NCBI GenBank assembly: GCA_030737875.1
Contig: CM060910.1
Span: forward strand, 612,883,303 to 612,947,302
Direction of reading: 5' to 3'
DNA: 64,000 nucleotides
Source: Allium sativum
Taxonomy: Eukaryota; Streptophyta; Magnoliopsida; Asparagales; Amaryllidaceae
Shown: one piece after another, positions 12,151-22,964 of the stretch
How positions within the stretch are numbered: the first letter of the stretch is position 1
Layout of the letters: each line of letters opens with the position of its first letter
Notes under the pieces: model-generated
Database searches by the model: none
What the model was told of the DNA's origin: nothing
The model's input: only the letters and a program-made list of their open reading frames with translations
Program-made: the position numbers and the translations under genes

Positions 12151-12486
12151 AAAAAGTAATAGAAAAGATTTGATCTTTAAATGGAAAAGGCGGAATCTAT
12201 ATTTTTGAAATTCGATTTTTATATATTGAATAACATAATAAAAATTCGATTTTTACATATGTAGAGAATACGGGCAACGAAGCGACAAAAGGCGAGATTG
12301 GCGAAGATTTCTATAAAGGAAGAGTCGTGGTATTGGATAGCTATTGGTGAGATTTCTGATTTAAAAATTATAAATGTGTGAGAATTTCTCACTCTTCAAT
12401 TTCTTTTAAAATATATATATATATATGTGTTGAAATGAAATTGAATTGCTATATATAAATATATATATATATATATATACGCCCCT

Positions 12487-12505
12487 CGTCCACAAACCAT
12501 GGACG
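12487..12505 (+). other. Hairpin H-i, element A 5' LTR
   Basis: CGTCCA / TGGACG stem, loop CAAACCA, containing the palindrome CCATGG. It sits in the predicted intron, so it would be present only on unspliced RNA. The right LTR copy is at 22971-22989. Confidence 0.6.
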
Positions 12506-12865
12506 ATATTTATTGGTTGAAATTGTTGTGAAAATTGATTGATAGCGAATGATTGTTTGAGATTGTTTGTGATTGATATTGGTTGATAGTGTTTGAAAAA
12601 TACCCATTTGTGGTTGAGAAATATTTGGTTGAAACCACATAGGATTAGTTTGTGGAAATGAAATAAATATATACATGCCGCCTGCGTGCGAACTAGATGC
12701 ATGATCCCCATTGTCAAAAACCGCGAGGTTTTATGGTAGAGCGAGGAGCCGTACTAGGGACGGTCCCGGTTTTAACTACCCTGCCATTATGCTGCCGAAA
12801 TTTTGAATAATATTCGTGTGTTTGAATTATTTTCATATGCTTAAACTATATTTATTCATTGAATA

Positions 12866-13377
12866 GAAAACATTCATGTGTTGAATTGATATTCATTCGT
12901 TGATTAGAAATTCATGTGTTGAATGGTATTCATATTTTGAAATAAATCGTTTGATAATAAAAATCACATTTTTATCTATATATAGAAACTATAGAAAACA
13001 TTCATGTGTTGAATTGATATTCATTCGTTGATTAGAAATTCATGTGTTGAATGGTATTCATATTTTGAAATAAATCGTTTGATAATAAAAATCACATTTT
13101 TATCTATATATAGAAACTATAGAAAACATTCATGTGTTGAATTGATATTCATTCGTTGATTAGAAATTCATGTGTTGAATGGTATTCATATTTTGAAATA
13201 AATCGTTTGATAATAAAAATCACATTTTTATCTATATATAGAAACTATAGAAGACATTCATGTGTTGAATTGATATTCATTCGTTGATTAGAAATTCATG
13301 TGTTGAATGGTATTCATATTTTGAAATAAATTGTTTGATAATAAAAATCACCTTTTATCGACTATATGAACTGTGAA
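12866..13377 (+). repeat. Four tandem 128-bp units, element A 5' LTR
   Basis: Units begin at 12866, 12994, 13122 and 13250, each starting GAARACATTCATGTGTTGAA. Each unit has two TCATGTGTTGAA cores. The units are almost identical, which indicates recent amplification or homogenisation. Confidence 0.95.
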
Positions 13378-13724
13378 AAATAATCTCGTTTTAAAAGAAA
13401 TTGTTTTATGATAAAAATCCCATTTTTATCACCAACATGAACTATATAGAAAAATAATGTTTTGAAATGAATTGTTTTACAATAAAAATCACATTTTTAT
13501 TTTATGCATAAATCGTTGAAATGTGAAGTGTTAAAAATAGCCACTTGTTCAAAATAGACATATATGAGTTGAAATATTCATTAATTAGCTAATGAAATGA
13601 TTTGCACCTATTTATGTAACATTAGAATGAATGGTGTTTTTAAACCAAATAGAAATCAAATATGACGTCGAATAGAAAATGATAAATGATAAGAACTATG
13701 TATATATGTACATACATATTCATT

Positions 13725-13955
13725 GAACAGGTTATAGCAAAGGGGCTAGAGAAGAGGAATAAAATTTTATGCCCGACAAATAGGTACACATTTACTGTTT
13801 TGTTTGGGTGATGATTTTATGAGCCTGTTGGCTAGCCGCTTGGCTTTTTCTTTTTCTTTTTGAGATTAGAAGGACCGGGAAAGCTATTTGCGATTTCCCG
13901 ATGCTCCCGGTGCAGGGGAGGTTATGGCGAAATTTTCCAAAATTTTAAGGTGTTA
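13725..13955 (+). other. Block shared with B-family interior, inside A LTR
   Basis: It runs from ATTGAACAGGTTATAGCAAA to GGGGAGGTTATGGCGAAATT. It matches about 59215-59440 in the interior of E and 4050-4295 (reverse) in B1. The location differs: LTR in A, internal region in B. Confidence 0.8.
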
Positions 13956-14040
13956 GAAAAATATTTGAAGTGAAAACGATTTATCATAGAATGAACTATA
14001 TTTATATAAATATATAAATATAAATAAAATTAAAACGAAA

Positions 14041-14480
14041 CGAAGCCGTGCAGTTCGTATTTTGAAACCGTGATTTCAAACGACTAGTACGGGAAATCCG
14101 ACCATTGGATTTTCCCGAAACCTCAACCGTCGGGTTCGCATTGGAATAATCTTTCCAACGGCACCAACCTTGTAAAAATCCAACGGTTGGATTGTCTGGA
14201 ATGTTTAATTCAAATTCGAAGAAAAGCAGCGCCAGAAGCGATTATATTTATATATATATAAATATAATTATATATTTAATCGAATAACGACGCTGCAGTT
14301 CGTATTTTGAAATCGAAAATTCAAACGATTGTACCGGGAGATCCGACCGTCGGATTTTCCCGAAACTGGAACCGTTGGATTCGTTTTGAAAAGACCTTTC
14401 TAATGATGTAAATTTTGTGAAGATCCAACGGTTAGATTTTCAGATATGTGTAAATCAAATCTGAAGAAAAACAGCGCCAC
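14041..14480 (+). repeat. Two diverged copies of a 245-bp module with palindromes
   Basis: Each copy has GCAGTTCGTATTTTGAAA, then ATCCGACCGTCGGAT (or a variant), then TCCAACGGTTGG/TCCAACGGTTA and ends near GCGCC (14229 and 14474). An F-type LTR has three copies and a B-type LTR has one. TCCAACGGTTA at 14424-14434 matches the plant mitosis-specific MSA consensus. Confidence 0.75.
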
Positions 14481-15942
14481 GGCCGCCTTATGGCCCGAAG
14501 CGTCGTTTTGAATAAATTAGCTATTTTAAAATAAATAAAAATAGCGATAATTAGTTATAAAATATCATAAGCGATATGGAATGGAAATAAAATGAATTTG
14601 CTCGATTTATGTTGTATTTGATGGTTGAATGTGTTTGGTGTGAAAACTACATTAAAGAACAATATTGGTGTTGTCGAATAATTTAACCATTGAAATAAAT
14701 CGATTTGAAATTCTAAATATACGTGAATTATTTGAAAAGGCCGAGTTAATTCTCATTTCGAATAATTGACCGACGATTGAAATTCGAAGATGAAGACGGT
14801 GGTCGAAGACCGGAGATCTTCACCTCGTTTGGATGGTAACCGAGGTCCTGATTGGGAGGCATCCCAAAATATGGATAATGAGTGGTGATCGTCCAGACGT
14901 ACGTGGTGATCGAAGGGTTTGCGAGGTATTTAGTGCCTCCGGTTTCGTTCAGACCTAGAACGGACTTGTAAATGGACTGTGTGTCTGACATTGGAGTTTA
15001 TCCTGTGTTGATTGATTTCTGTTAAATATACATCTGTTTGGCGGCGGAGAATTTATTCTTTTGCTTAACGCCCTTCTCTGAGACGCACGAGCTCAGAGGT
15101 TGTATATCGATGGACATCAGTCGCATGGCATGAATTGCCCGTGTGGCATGCTAAGATGCAGTGATCAGGGCTTCTGTTGAAAAGCAAAGTCTTGTGGTGA
15201 TGATCAAAGCACCGCCTGTGTGGCGTAGCTTTGTGTATAACGTGAATTCGCGAGCCTCACGTCCCGGTATGAACCTAAAACGGGAGAAGGACCTCAGGGA
15301 GGGCTTGCGTTTCTTTCTAGCTAGGGTGGTGTCAGTGACCTACCAACCCTGACATTTATATACTTTCCACCTATGTGGTTGTTGCTGTTGCGAGGCGCCT
15401 CGGTTTGATCGGACGATCCGGGTCCGATGGAGTCATTCGTTGGCTCATTTACACCCCAAAGGGTGGGGAAACGCATTGTTCAGGCATTTTAATCCACATC
15501 GGTGGACCGGCCCTGTCGCTCCAAGGGCCCACCTGAGTCTGGGTCCTGAGGCTCGGGCTAGACAGTCTCGAATTCGGTAAGGACTATCTTTTGCCTTGGT
15601 TCATGACGGAAATCCAATTTCCAAATACGACATCGTGCAGTTTTGATTGTATATATATATATGGCGACATGATATATGGTACCCATGCCGTCTATGATTG
15701 ATAGTTATGATTTGAAATTGTTTTCAAAACATATAGACACTAGCGATAATATCAAATGCCTTTGTTTTATTCGTATCAATCATATTTTGGCCATTATAAG
15801 GTAAAACTCTATCCTCCGGTTTGCGTTGCATTGTGTGATGGGAACTGAGTCTTATAATGGCTTCATTTTTATAAAAAGCATAGCGATGTTTAAAAGAAAG
15901 ATTTGTTTTAAAGCACTGGCAATCCAATGGAGTAAACCCGTT

Positions 15943-16072
15943 CCACGAAAGTGGCGTGGTCCTGTGATTAGCCAATTATATATGTGTTGAGTGGATTTCT
16001 CATACCAGTCCCATGACTGACTCGTAGTTTGTTTCACTCTCAAACTCGGGTGCCCCTTTTTCTACACGGGCA
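15943..16072 (+). other. Three-hairpin cassette, element A 5' LTR
   Basis: CCAC-GAAA-GTGG (15943-15954, GNRA-type loop), CAGTC-CCAT-GACTG (16006-16019) and TGCCC...GGGCA (16051-16072). Stem sequences differ from B and C but still pair. The right LTR copy (26430-26559) has partly decayed stems. Confidence 0.65.
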
Positions 16073-16182
16073 GCCTTGTATTCAGGTTTAGCTGGTTCTT
16101 TCTGGATAGCTGGAGCTGAAGATGGATTCTATCATTTATTTCCTTTTATGCTGTTCAGCTCCTATTGTACATATTTTGTTTA

Positions 16183-16192
16183 TTTCCGCTGT
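16183..16192 (+). other. TTTCCGCTG motif, element A 5' LTR
   Basis: TTTCCGCTGT about 200 bp before the LTR end. The right LTR copy reads TTTCCGTTGT at 26670-26679. Confidence 0.6.
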
Positions 16193-16395
16193 AGACATTT
16201 ATGTATAGCTGAACTGTATGTACTAAGTAAGATCCTGTATACTGTGTAACTCTGATGATTACTTTTATCCAGTATATTCTATTGTTCATTACCTGGTGTA
16301 TTTATTTAATTCTGTTCTGTTATTATCTGTTTCGGTGTTATATTCCAAAGATAACCCTTGTTTCCGTGAGAACGGGAAATCGGGTCGTCTCAACG

Positions 16396-16407
16396 TGGTA
16401 TCAGAGC
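16396..16407 (+). other. Primer-binding site of element A
   Basis: TGGTATCAGAGC, three bases after the LTR end. It is complementary to the initiator tRNA-Met 3' end. Confidence 0.95.
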
Positions 16408-16645
16408 TTTGGTTAAGCTTAGTTCTGGAATATAACATTTGAACGAACTCGTCAGAAATAGAACCAGTAGTGTTCTAGGACGGGTAACTCTATACAGATA
16501 GGATCAGCAATATCCTAGTATGAGTAAAGCAGAATGAAATTACACCTCGATAGACACATTTACATTGAAGTATGTGTTTCTATATTTTAAACTATCTTTT
16601 CTGTGACCTGACACTTGATCTGCCATTTGCAGAAGTACTAGAAAA

Positions 16646-18556
16646 ATGAGTGCCAGAAACAGAAGGAATACAGAACCCGATCTAGAGGCTCTATTCAAGA
16701 GATATCGAAATCTGGGTGGAGCACAATTCTCGGGCAATGAATCTATTATTCAAACCCAAGCTTGGATGAGTTCTGTCGAAAGAATCTTTGAGCATATCCA
16801 GCTAAGAGATGACCAGAAACGGTTAGTAGCATCTTGGGCGCTTAAAGAAGAAGCTTTAATCTGGTGGGAAACAATCATCAAAAATAATCCAGAAGGTGAT
16901 ATCACCTGGGACAGATTCAAAGTGATTTTCCTGGAAAGATTTACTCCTCCCGAAGAAACCGAGAGATTATGTGATGAATTTTCTTATTTGATACAAGGTG
17001 ATATGACCATCCCAGAATATCATAAGAAATTTAACGAACTTGCTCACTTTGCTCCTCATCTGATTCAAGATCCAAAGAGGAAAAATCTGAGATTTATCCA
17101 CGGCCTGCAAAGGAGATATCAGAATAGTGTAATGAGGAACGTGAAGCTCCCCTTTTCTGAAATGATTTATATGGCTTATCAGTATGAAGATCTCCATAAG
17201 AAAGGAATGTTACGCGACGAAGAAGAAGTTTGTTGTAGTGACAAAGAAGAGTCGGAAACTGATATCCCTGAAGCCAGTACGAGGTCAGAGGTCGGTAAAG
17301 AGCCTAAAGTAAATCGAAAAAGGGCTAGATCTGAAAAAGAACCTGCCACGACCGCCATATGCAAAAACTGCAATCAGAAGGGGCATTTGTCCAGAAAATG
17401 TAAATCTGTAAACAAACAAGGGAAGAGTGGATTTGGACCCAGTAAGAAGATTCCTGAGGGCAGAGGATGCCATAAGTGCCATGAGGCTGGACATATTGCG
17501 AAAAACTGCCCGCTATCTCAGAAATCTGAAGCGGTACAAGTGAATGAAGTGGTAGAAATACTTGCATCCTCGTCTACTCAGGAAAGGTCTGATGTTTTAG
17601 AAGGCACGCTCAATGTCAAAAACATTCCAGTTAAAGTACTGTTTGACACAGGCGCGTCACGAAGCTTTATCGCAAAGAGTGTAGTCAAGAAGTTGGATCT
17701 GAGGTTGAAAAAGCTCAAAGAACCAATGAAGGTGCAAAATCCAGTTGGGGGTTCCATCAATCTCAGTTGGGTTTGTGCAGTACCAGTCTCTTTTTCTTGC
17801 TATAAATTCCCTATTATCTCTATCGTCATGAATTTTAATGAATTCGATCTTATTCTGGGATTGGATTGGCTAACCAAGTATGAAGCGGAGGTCAGATGCG
17901 CCGAGAGGGTTGTTAAGGCAAAGGCACAATTGGGGAATTATATAACCATACCATGTGAAGGCCCGACTTCTAATAGAAAAGACTTCTGGGCAGCTTTGAA
18001 TGTTTCTCCAGCCCAAATAGAAAATATCCCTGAAATCACTGAGAATATTCCTGACCTCATCAAAGATATTCCTGTCGTCAAGAACTATGCGGATGTGTTC
18101 GAAGAAGTTGTTCGCTTACCTCCGCAGAGAGAAATAGATTTCAAAATTGCTTTAATTCCCAATGCAAGGCCGGTAGTTCACGCTATTCGAAGAATGTCCT
18201 TGAAAGAGAAGGAGGAATTAGACAATCAAACACGACAGCTAGTATGGAAGGGTCTGATCAGGCCTAGTTTCTCTGATTGGGGTGCAGCCGTGGTATTTGT
18301 CCCAAAATCTGACGGTACTCTACGTCTATGTGTGGATTATCGTGATCTGAACAAGCAAACCATAAAGAATAAGTATCCATTGCCGCGGATTGATGATTTG
18401 TTAGATCGATTAAATGGAGCACAAGTATTCTCACGAATGGACCTAGCTACAGGCTTCCATCAACTTCGAATTGCCGAAGAGTGTGTTCCAATGACAGCGT
18501 TCAGAGGCCCCCGACTTATTCTACGAGTGGTTAGTAATGCCGTTCGGCTTATGTAA
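16646..18556 (+). CDS. Element A gag, protease and N-terminal RT (open segment)
   Basis: A 636-residue segment. The gag core comes first (WWETIIKNN about residue 73, then a retrotransposon-gag region with the LxxRFTPPEE motif), followed by a charged linker. Two CCHC zinc knuckles lie near residues 238-251 ([14 protein letters not shown]) and 275-288 ([14 protein letters not shown]), for RNA binding. Protease has FDTGAS near residue 333 and a later LILGLDWL motif. RT begins with [20 protein letters not shown] (about 550) and [10 protein letters not shown] (about 594). After the C-run insertion (18508-18512) the last 15 or so residues are out of frame and should not be counted as protein. Confidence 0.92.
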   Translation: MSARNRRNTEPDLEALFKRYRNLGGAQFSGNESIIQTQAWMSSVERIFEHIQLRDDQKRLVASWALKEEALIWWETIIKNNPEGDITWDRFKVIFLERFTPPEETERLCDEFSYLIQGDMTIPEYHKKFNELAHFAPHLIQDPKRKNLRFIHGLQRRYQNSVMRNVKLPFSEMIYMAYQYEDLHKKGMLRDEEEVCCSDKEESETDIPEASTRSEVGKEPKVNRKRARSEKEPATTAICKNCNQKGHLSRKCKSVNKQGKSGFGPSKKIPEGRGCHKCHEAGHIAKNCPLSQKSEAVQVNEVVEILASSSTQERSDVLEGTLNVKNIPVKVLFDTGASRSFIAKSVVKKLDLRLKKLKEPMKVQNPVGGSINLSWVCAVPVSFSCYKFPIISIVMNFNEFDLILGLDWLTKYEAEVRCAERVVKAKAQLGNYITIPCEGPTSNRKDFWAALNVSPAQIENIPEITENIPDLIKDIPVVKNYADVFEEVVRLPPQREIDFKIALIPNARPVVHAIRRMSLKEKEELDNQTRQLVWKGLIRPSFSDWGAAVVFVPKSDGTLRLCVDYRDLNKQTIKNKYPLPRIDDLLDRLNGAQVFSRMDLATGFHQLRIAEECVPMTAFRGPRLILRVVSNAVRLM

Positions 18557-19055
18557 CGCTCCAGCTTATATCGTCGATCTAATGAACAGAGTATTCAGAG
18601 GAGTTTTGAATAAATTTGTTCTGGTTTTCATTGACAATATTCTAATCTTCTCTAAATCGAAAGCCGAACATGAAAAACATTTGGAACAAGTGTTAGAAAT
18701 CCTCAGAAGAAATGTATTAAAAGCCAAGTTTTCTAAATGTATATTCTGGCAAGATGAAGTGAAATTTCTGGGCCATGTTGTATCGAAAGAAGGAATCGTT
18801 GTTGATCCAAGTAAAATCACAGCTATTCAGAACTGGAAACAGCCTAGTACTCCCACTGAAGTCCGCAGTTTTCTCGGATTGGCTAGCTATTACCGGAAGT
18901 TCGTTAAAAACTTTTCGAAGATATCTGGTCATTTAACAAAGCTTACAAAGAAGCACTCTAAATTCAAGTGGACTTCAGAAAGTGAGGAGGCTTTTGAAGA
19001 GCTAAAGTTAAGACTAACAACAGCTCCAGTGTTAACCATCATCGATGGCAACTAA
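18537..19055 (+). CDS. Element A RT palm and thumb (open segment)
   Basis: A 172-residue continuation of RT in the shifted frame: [10 protein letters not shown], then [10 protein letters not shown] where the family has two adjacent aspartates. The second aspartate codon is AAT (18636-18638), consistent with one G-to-A change at a CpG. Then come [11 protein letters not shown] and [11 protein letters not shown]. The second aspartate of this motif binds catalytic metal, so polymerase activity should be lost. The segment ends at a TAA in the linker before RNase H. Confidence 0.92.
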   Translation: MPFGLCNAPAYIVDLMNRVFRGVLNKFVLVFIDNILIFSKSKAEHEKHLEQVLEILRRNVLKAKFSKCIFWQDEVKFLGHVVSKEGIVVDPSKITAIQNWKQPSTPTEVRSFLGLASYYRKFVKNFSKISGHLTKLTKKHSKFKWTSESEEAFEELKLRLTTAPVLTIIDGN

Positions 19056-20888
19056 GATTTAAAAGTATGGACTGATGCTTCTAGAGAAGGCCTTGGCGCA
19101 GTGTTAATGCAAAGGGGTTAGGTGATTGCTTATGCTAGCCGTCAACTGAAGCCGCACGAGAAAAACTATGTAACTCATGATCTTGAGTTATTGGCTATCA
19201 TATTCTCTTTGAAAATCTGGAGACACTATCTTCTGGGCGAGAGATTTGAACTATTTACAGATCATCAGTCATTAAAGTATCTGTTTACTCAGAAGGACTT
19301 GAATTTGAGGCAGCAACGTTGGCTAGAGTTTCTTGCAGCATATGACTTTGAAATTATATATACTCCAGGAAAAGCCAATGTCGTGGCTGACGCGTTAAGC
19401 CGAAAGAATGAAATGATCGCCAGTTTTGTTATCACGACTTCATTGCTAGATAAAATATCTGCTCTTCAGGAGGATGATCACTTCATTCAGAAGATCAGAG
19501 GGATAATTCAACAAGGCGAACCCTCGAGTTTTCAAGTTGATAATGATGGGATTTTAAGGCTCAAAGGTCGAATCTGTGTCCCTAACATTCCAGAACTTCG
19601 AAAGGAAGTACTAGATGAATGCCACAAGTCAAAACTCAGTATCCATCCGGGAGTAAGCAAAATGTATAATGACATCAAACGCACTTTCTGGTGGAAGTCG
19701 ATGAAAAGGGACATTTCTTTATATGTCAGCCGATGCCCTACTTGCCAGCTAGTCAAGAGCGACCAACAGAAATTGGCTGGATTATTGCAACCACTAGAAG
19801 TCCCTGGTTGGAAGTGGGAACATATTTCTATGGATTTCATTGATGGTTTACCCAGAACCAGAAAAGGAAATGACAGTATTTGGGTGATCGTAGATCGTTT
19901 CACGAAGACCGACCATTTTATACCTGTCAGATCAAACAGAACCGCTCAGAGTCTGGCGCAGATTTACTTCAGGGAAATAGTTAGACTGCATGGAGTGCCG
20001 CTCAGTATAGTCAGTGATAGAGATACAATATTCACTAGCAAATTCTGGGAAGCATTTCAAGTCGAGCTAGGAACGAAGTTAAACCTAAGCACAGCTTATC
20101 ATCCTCAGACAGACGGTCAGACTGAGAGGGTGAATCGCATTTTAGAAGATCTATTGCGGGCTTGTGTTATAGATTTCGGTGGATCATGGGAAGACAATCT
20201 GCATTTGGCTGAATTCTCTTATAACAACAGCTACCAGGCGAGTCTGACAATGTCGCCATTCGAAGCATTGTACGGTAGACCGTGCCGATCTCCTGCTTGT
20301 TGGGTCGAACCTGGAAATAGACTTGTGTTAGGGCCTGATATGATTCGAGAAGCGGCCGACAAAGTCGATTTTATTAAGAAGCGATTACTCACCGCTCAAA
20401 GCCGACAAAAGAGCTATGCCGATAGAAGAAGAAGAGATATATCCTTTGAAGTTGGCGACTATGTATATTTGAAAGTATCGCCGATGAGAGGAGTTATCCG
20501 GTTCGGTAAAACTGGAAAGTTGGCACCCAAATTCATTGGTTCGTTTCCTATTCTGGAACGGATCGGAACTCTCGCTTACAGGGTCAAACTGCCTGATTGG
20601 TTGCTTGGAGTGCATGATGTATTTCATATATCTCAACTTCGAAAGCACGTTCATGATCCAGACTTGATCGTGGAAGAAGCAGCTCAGCAGGATATTGAAA
20701 TTACTCCAGAATTAGCTGTGAGGCGAGAGCCGCTAAAGATTATCGGCAAAGAAACCAAAGAGCTGAGGAACAAGAAGGTTCACTTAGTCAAAGTGCAATG
20801 GAGTGGAGATCCGCGAGATTGTACTTGGGAAACTGAGGAGAGCATTCAGAAAGCTTATCCCAGATGCCGAGTAGATATCTCTGATTGA
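19056..20888 (+). CDS. Element A RNase H, integrase and chromodomain-like tail
   Basis: Starts after the TAA; a TAG at 19119-19121 breaks the first 22 codons, and it is then open to the natural TGA. RNase H motifs: [33 protein letters not shown]. Integrase: an HHCC zinc finger ending CPTCQ (about 19645-19745), and a D,D35E core with [21 protein letters not shown] and [16 protein letters not shown]-terminal: [16 protein letters not shown] (GPY/F-like region) and a chromodomain-like end [18 protein letters not shown]. The catalytic residues of RNase H and integrase look intact, unlike RT. A chromodomain directs insertion to marked chromatin in chromoviruses, which would fit nesting in heterochromatin. 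Confidence 0.92.
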
Positions 20889-21128
20889 CTCCGGTGCAAA
20901 GTACATTTAACCTACTTTGCATTACCATTCAATTCTCTACTCTATTGATTTTTCTTTTCATAGATATACACTTTTAATTATATGGTCTGAATGATTTTTA
21001 AGGAGTATGAAAATAGATTAGTATATTTTTGAAAGGTTAAAAACAATTGGATTGGTTGTTGTGTTGTGTGATTGTAAATTTATCAAACCACTTTCGACTT
21101 TATTCCTTTTCGGGGATGAAAAGTTTTA
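20889..21128 (+). other. Element A 3' untranslated stretch
   Basis: 240 bp between the pol stop and the polypurine tract. The last 70 bp (ATCAAACCACTTTCGACTTT onward) are nearly the same as in E and B1. No ORF. Confidence 0.7.
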
Positions 21129-21140
21129 AGTGGGGGAGAT
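21128..21140 (+). other. Polypurine tract of element A
   Basis: AAGTGGGGGAGAT directly before the TG of the 3' LTR. Confidence 0.92.
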
Positions 21141-22928
21141 TGTAACGACCCAGAAAATTTGAACCAATTTAAAAATTTTAAATTGGCTAAAATAATGGAT
21201 TTTAAATATTTAAAATAAATATTTTAAATAAAGGCGATGAAAACTGAGTTTGAATCGACATTTGAAAACGAATATAATTAATTATAATTATATATAGAAT
21301 TGAAAATGGCGCGGTAGTTCGATAATTAGATTTCATACTTCAATTGAATATACCGGGTGCAAAACAATCCGGATTTTAGTGAAACCAAAAACAATAGGAT
21401 CTAATTGATGATATCTTTCCAACGAATTTGCCCAATCGAAATTTGATAGTGGGAATCAAAAGATATGTCCAGTTGGAAATTCTGAATAGTCGCTATGGAA
21501 TTCAGGCCCTTAAAATGGACATTTTGCAAACGACCTCGGATTTCGACGAAACCACTTTTGTTGGATCCGCAGTGTCAAGTTATTGCTAGGTTTCAAATTC
21601 CATAATTTTTCGAATCAATATGTGTGCGTGGAAAAGGAAAACGCATTTGACCAGTTTCAGTTGATTTTAATCGACTGGAAATTGGCCATTTTTCAAATGG
21701 TCTCAGAATTCGACGAAACTAGTTTTGTTAGGACCGTATCGTCAATACGAAGCTAGAAAATATTTTTCTTGAATTTTTCTAGTTAGTATGTGGCCCCGGT
21801 AATTTGAAATGTACGTTTAAAATTCAATATAAGGATTTAAATGTAAATTCAACGGAAACTATTCAAAACAATCGAATCAGCTTACGATACATATCCCATT
21901 GTGTTCGGAATGGGGGTAAAACGCTATGGACGACAGGCGGTAGGCCTCGTTTCGAGGTCGTATGTAAAAGTCAACTTTTTGAAAAATTAAATAATTAAAT
22001 ATATATATTTTATATAAACCACCCCCCCTATTCCCTCTTCTCTCTCTTCAGTTCGAAATAAAAAAAAAAACCCTAAAGCTATCGATCGGCGACGCCTCCA
22101 CCAAGCTCCACCCACGACCGCCCCCTCCGTCCAGCTTCCCTCCTCCTAGTGGCGCAACCCCCCCTCCCCAGACCGCACGAGCGCGACGAAGACGAGCCCC
22201 CCTTCTTCGAATTCAAACCACCAGCGAAGACCACCCACCTCCGCCCTGCCGCCGACGTCTCCTTTCCCCCCTTCTTCGCAGAGCAATGTAAGTGTTTTTA
22301 TTTTATTTTTATTTTTTTTTATTCTGAAAAACCAATTTTTTTTAGGTAATTGAAACCGATTTTTTTTTGGTATTAAAACTGATTTTAAAAAGGGATTTAA
22401 AACTAATTTTAGAAAAGAATTTAAAACAGATTTCTGAAAGGTTTTAAAACAGATTTTTGGAAAGGTTTTAAAGCAGATTTTTTGAAAGATTTAAAAACTG
22501 ATTTAGAAAAAAAAGGTTTTAAAAGATTTGAATTTTGAAAAGTAAAAGATTTAAACTTTAAAAAGTAAAAGATTTAAACTTTAAAAAGTAAAAGATTTAA
22601 ACTTTAAAAAGGTTTTAAAAGATTTAAACTTTAAAAAGTAAAAGAAAAGATTTGATCTTTAAATGGAAAAGGCGGAATCTATATTTTTGAAATTCGATTT
22701 TTATATATTGAATAACATAGTAAAAATTCGATTTTTACATATGTAGAGAATACGGGCAACGAAGCGACAAAAGGCGAGATTGGCGAAGATTTCTATAAAG
22801 GAAGAGTCGTGGTATTGGATAGCTATTGGTGAGATTTCTGATTTAAAAATTATAAATGTGTGAGAATTTATCACTCTTCAATTTCTTTTAAAATATATAT
22901 ATATATGTGTTGAAATGAAATTGTATTG

Positions 22929-22964
<36 letters not shown>

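Larger units (their letters stand above)
10618..16392 (+). mobile_element. Element A 5' LTR
   Basis: It starts TGTAACGACCC and ends CGTCTCA. In order it holds a B-like start block (to about 11400), a TATA tract, a GC-rich leader with a splice donor (11777), short A-rich tandem repeats (about 12030-12150), a hairpin (12487), four 128-bp tandem units (12866-13377), a block otherwise found in the interior of B (13725-13955), two copies of a 245-bp palindrome-bearing module (14041-14480), the block common to A, B and F (about 14750-15650), the three-hairpin cassette and the TTTCCGCTG motif. No real gene is present. Confidence 0.95.
11777..16632 (+). other. Predicted leader intron of element A
   Basis: Donor GTAAGT at 11777; acceptor TTTGCAG ending at 16632, with a branch-like CTGAC about 25 nt upstream. 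The intron would hold most of the LTR, the primer site and many upstream ATGs. The first ATG after the acceptor is the gag start, 13 nt away. This is an inference from splice consensus and is untested by RNA. Confidence 0.45.
16646..20888 (+). pseudogene. Element A gag-pol polyprotein (disrupted)
   Basis: A fused gag-pol frame of about 1414 codons encoding capsid/nucleocapsid, protease, RT, RNase H and integrase, which normally build the virus-like particle and copy and insert the element. Breaks: a one-base insertion in a C run at 18508-18512, in RT, and stops at 19053-19055 (TAA) and 19119-19121 (TAG), at the RT/RNase H border. The RT active site reads FIDN instead of FIDD. Sequence before and after each break is collinear with normal Ty3/Gypsy order. 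The gag ATG at 16646 is chosen because a splice-acceptor-like CAG lies 13 nt upstream and the gag sequence begins there. The element cannot make active RT unaided. Confidence 0.93.

Noticed and set aside
14746..14991. 81-residue minus-strand frame present in both A LTRs (also 25235-25480)
   Set aside because: Duplicated because the LTRs are duplicated. No recognisable domain, and it opposes LTR transcription.
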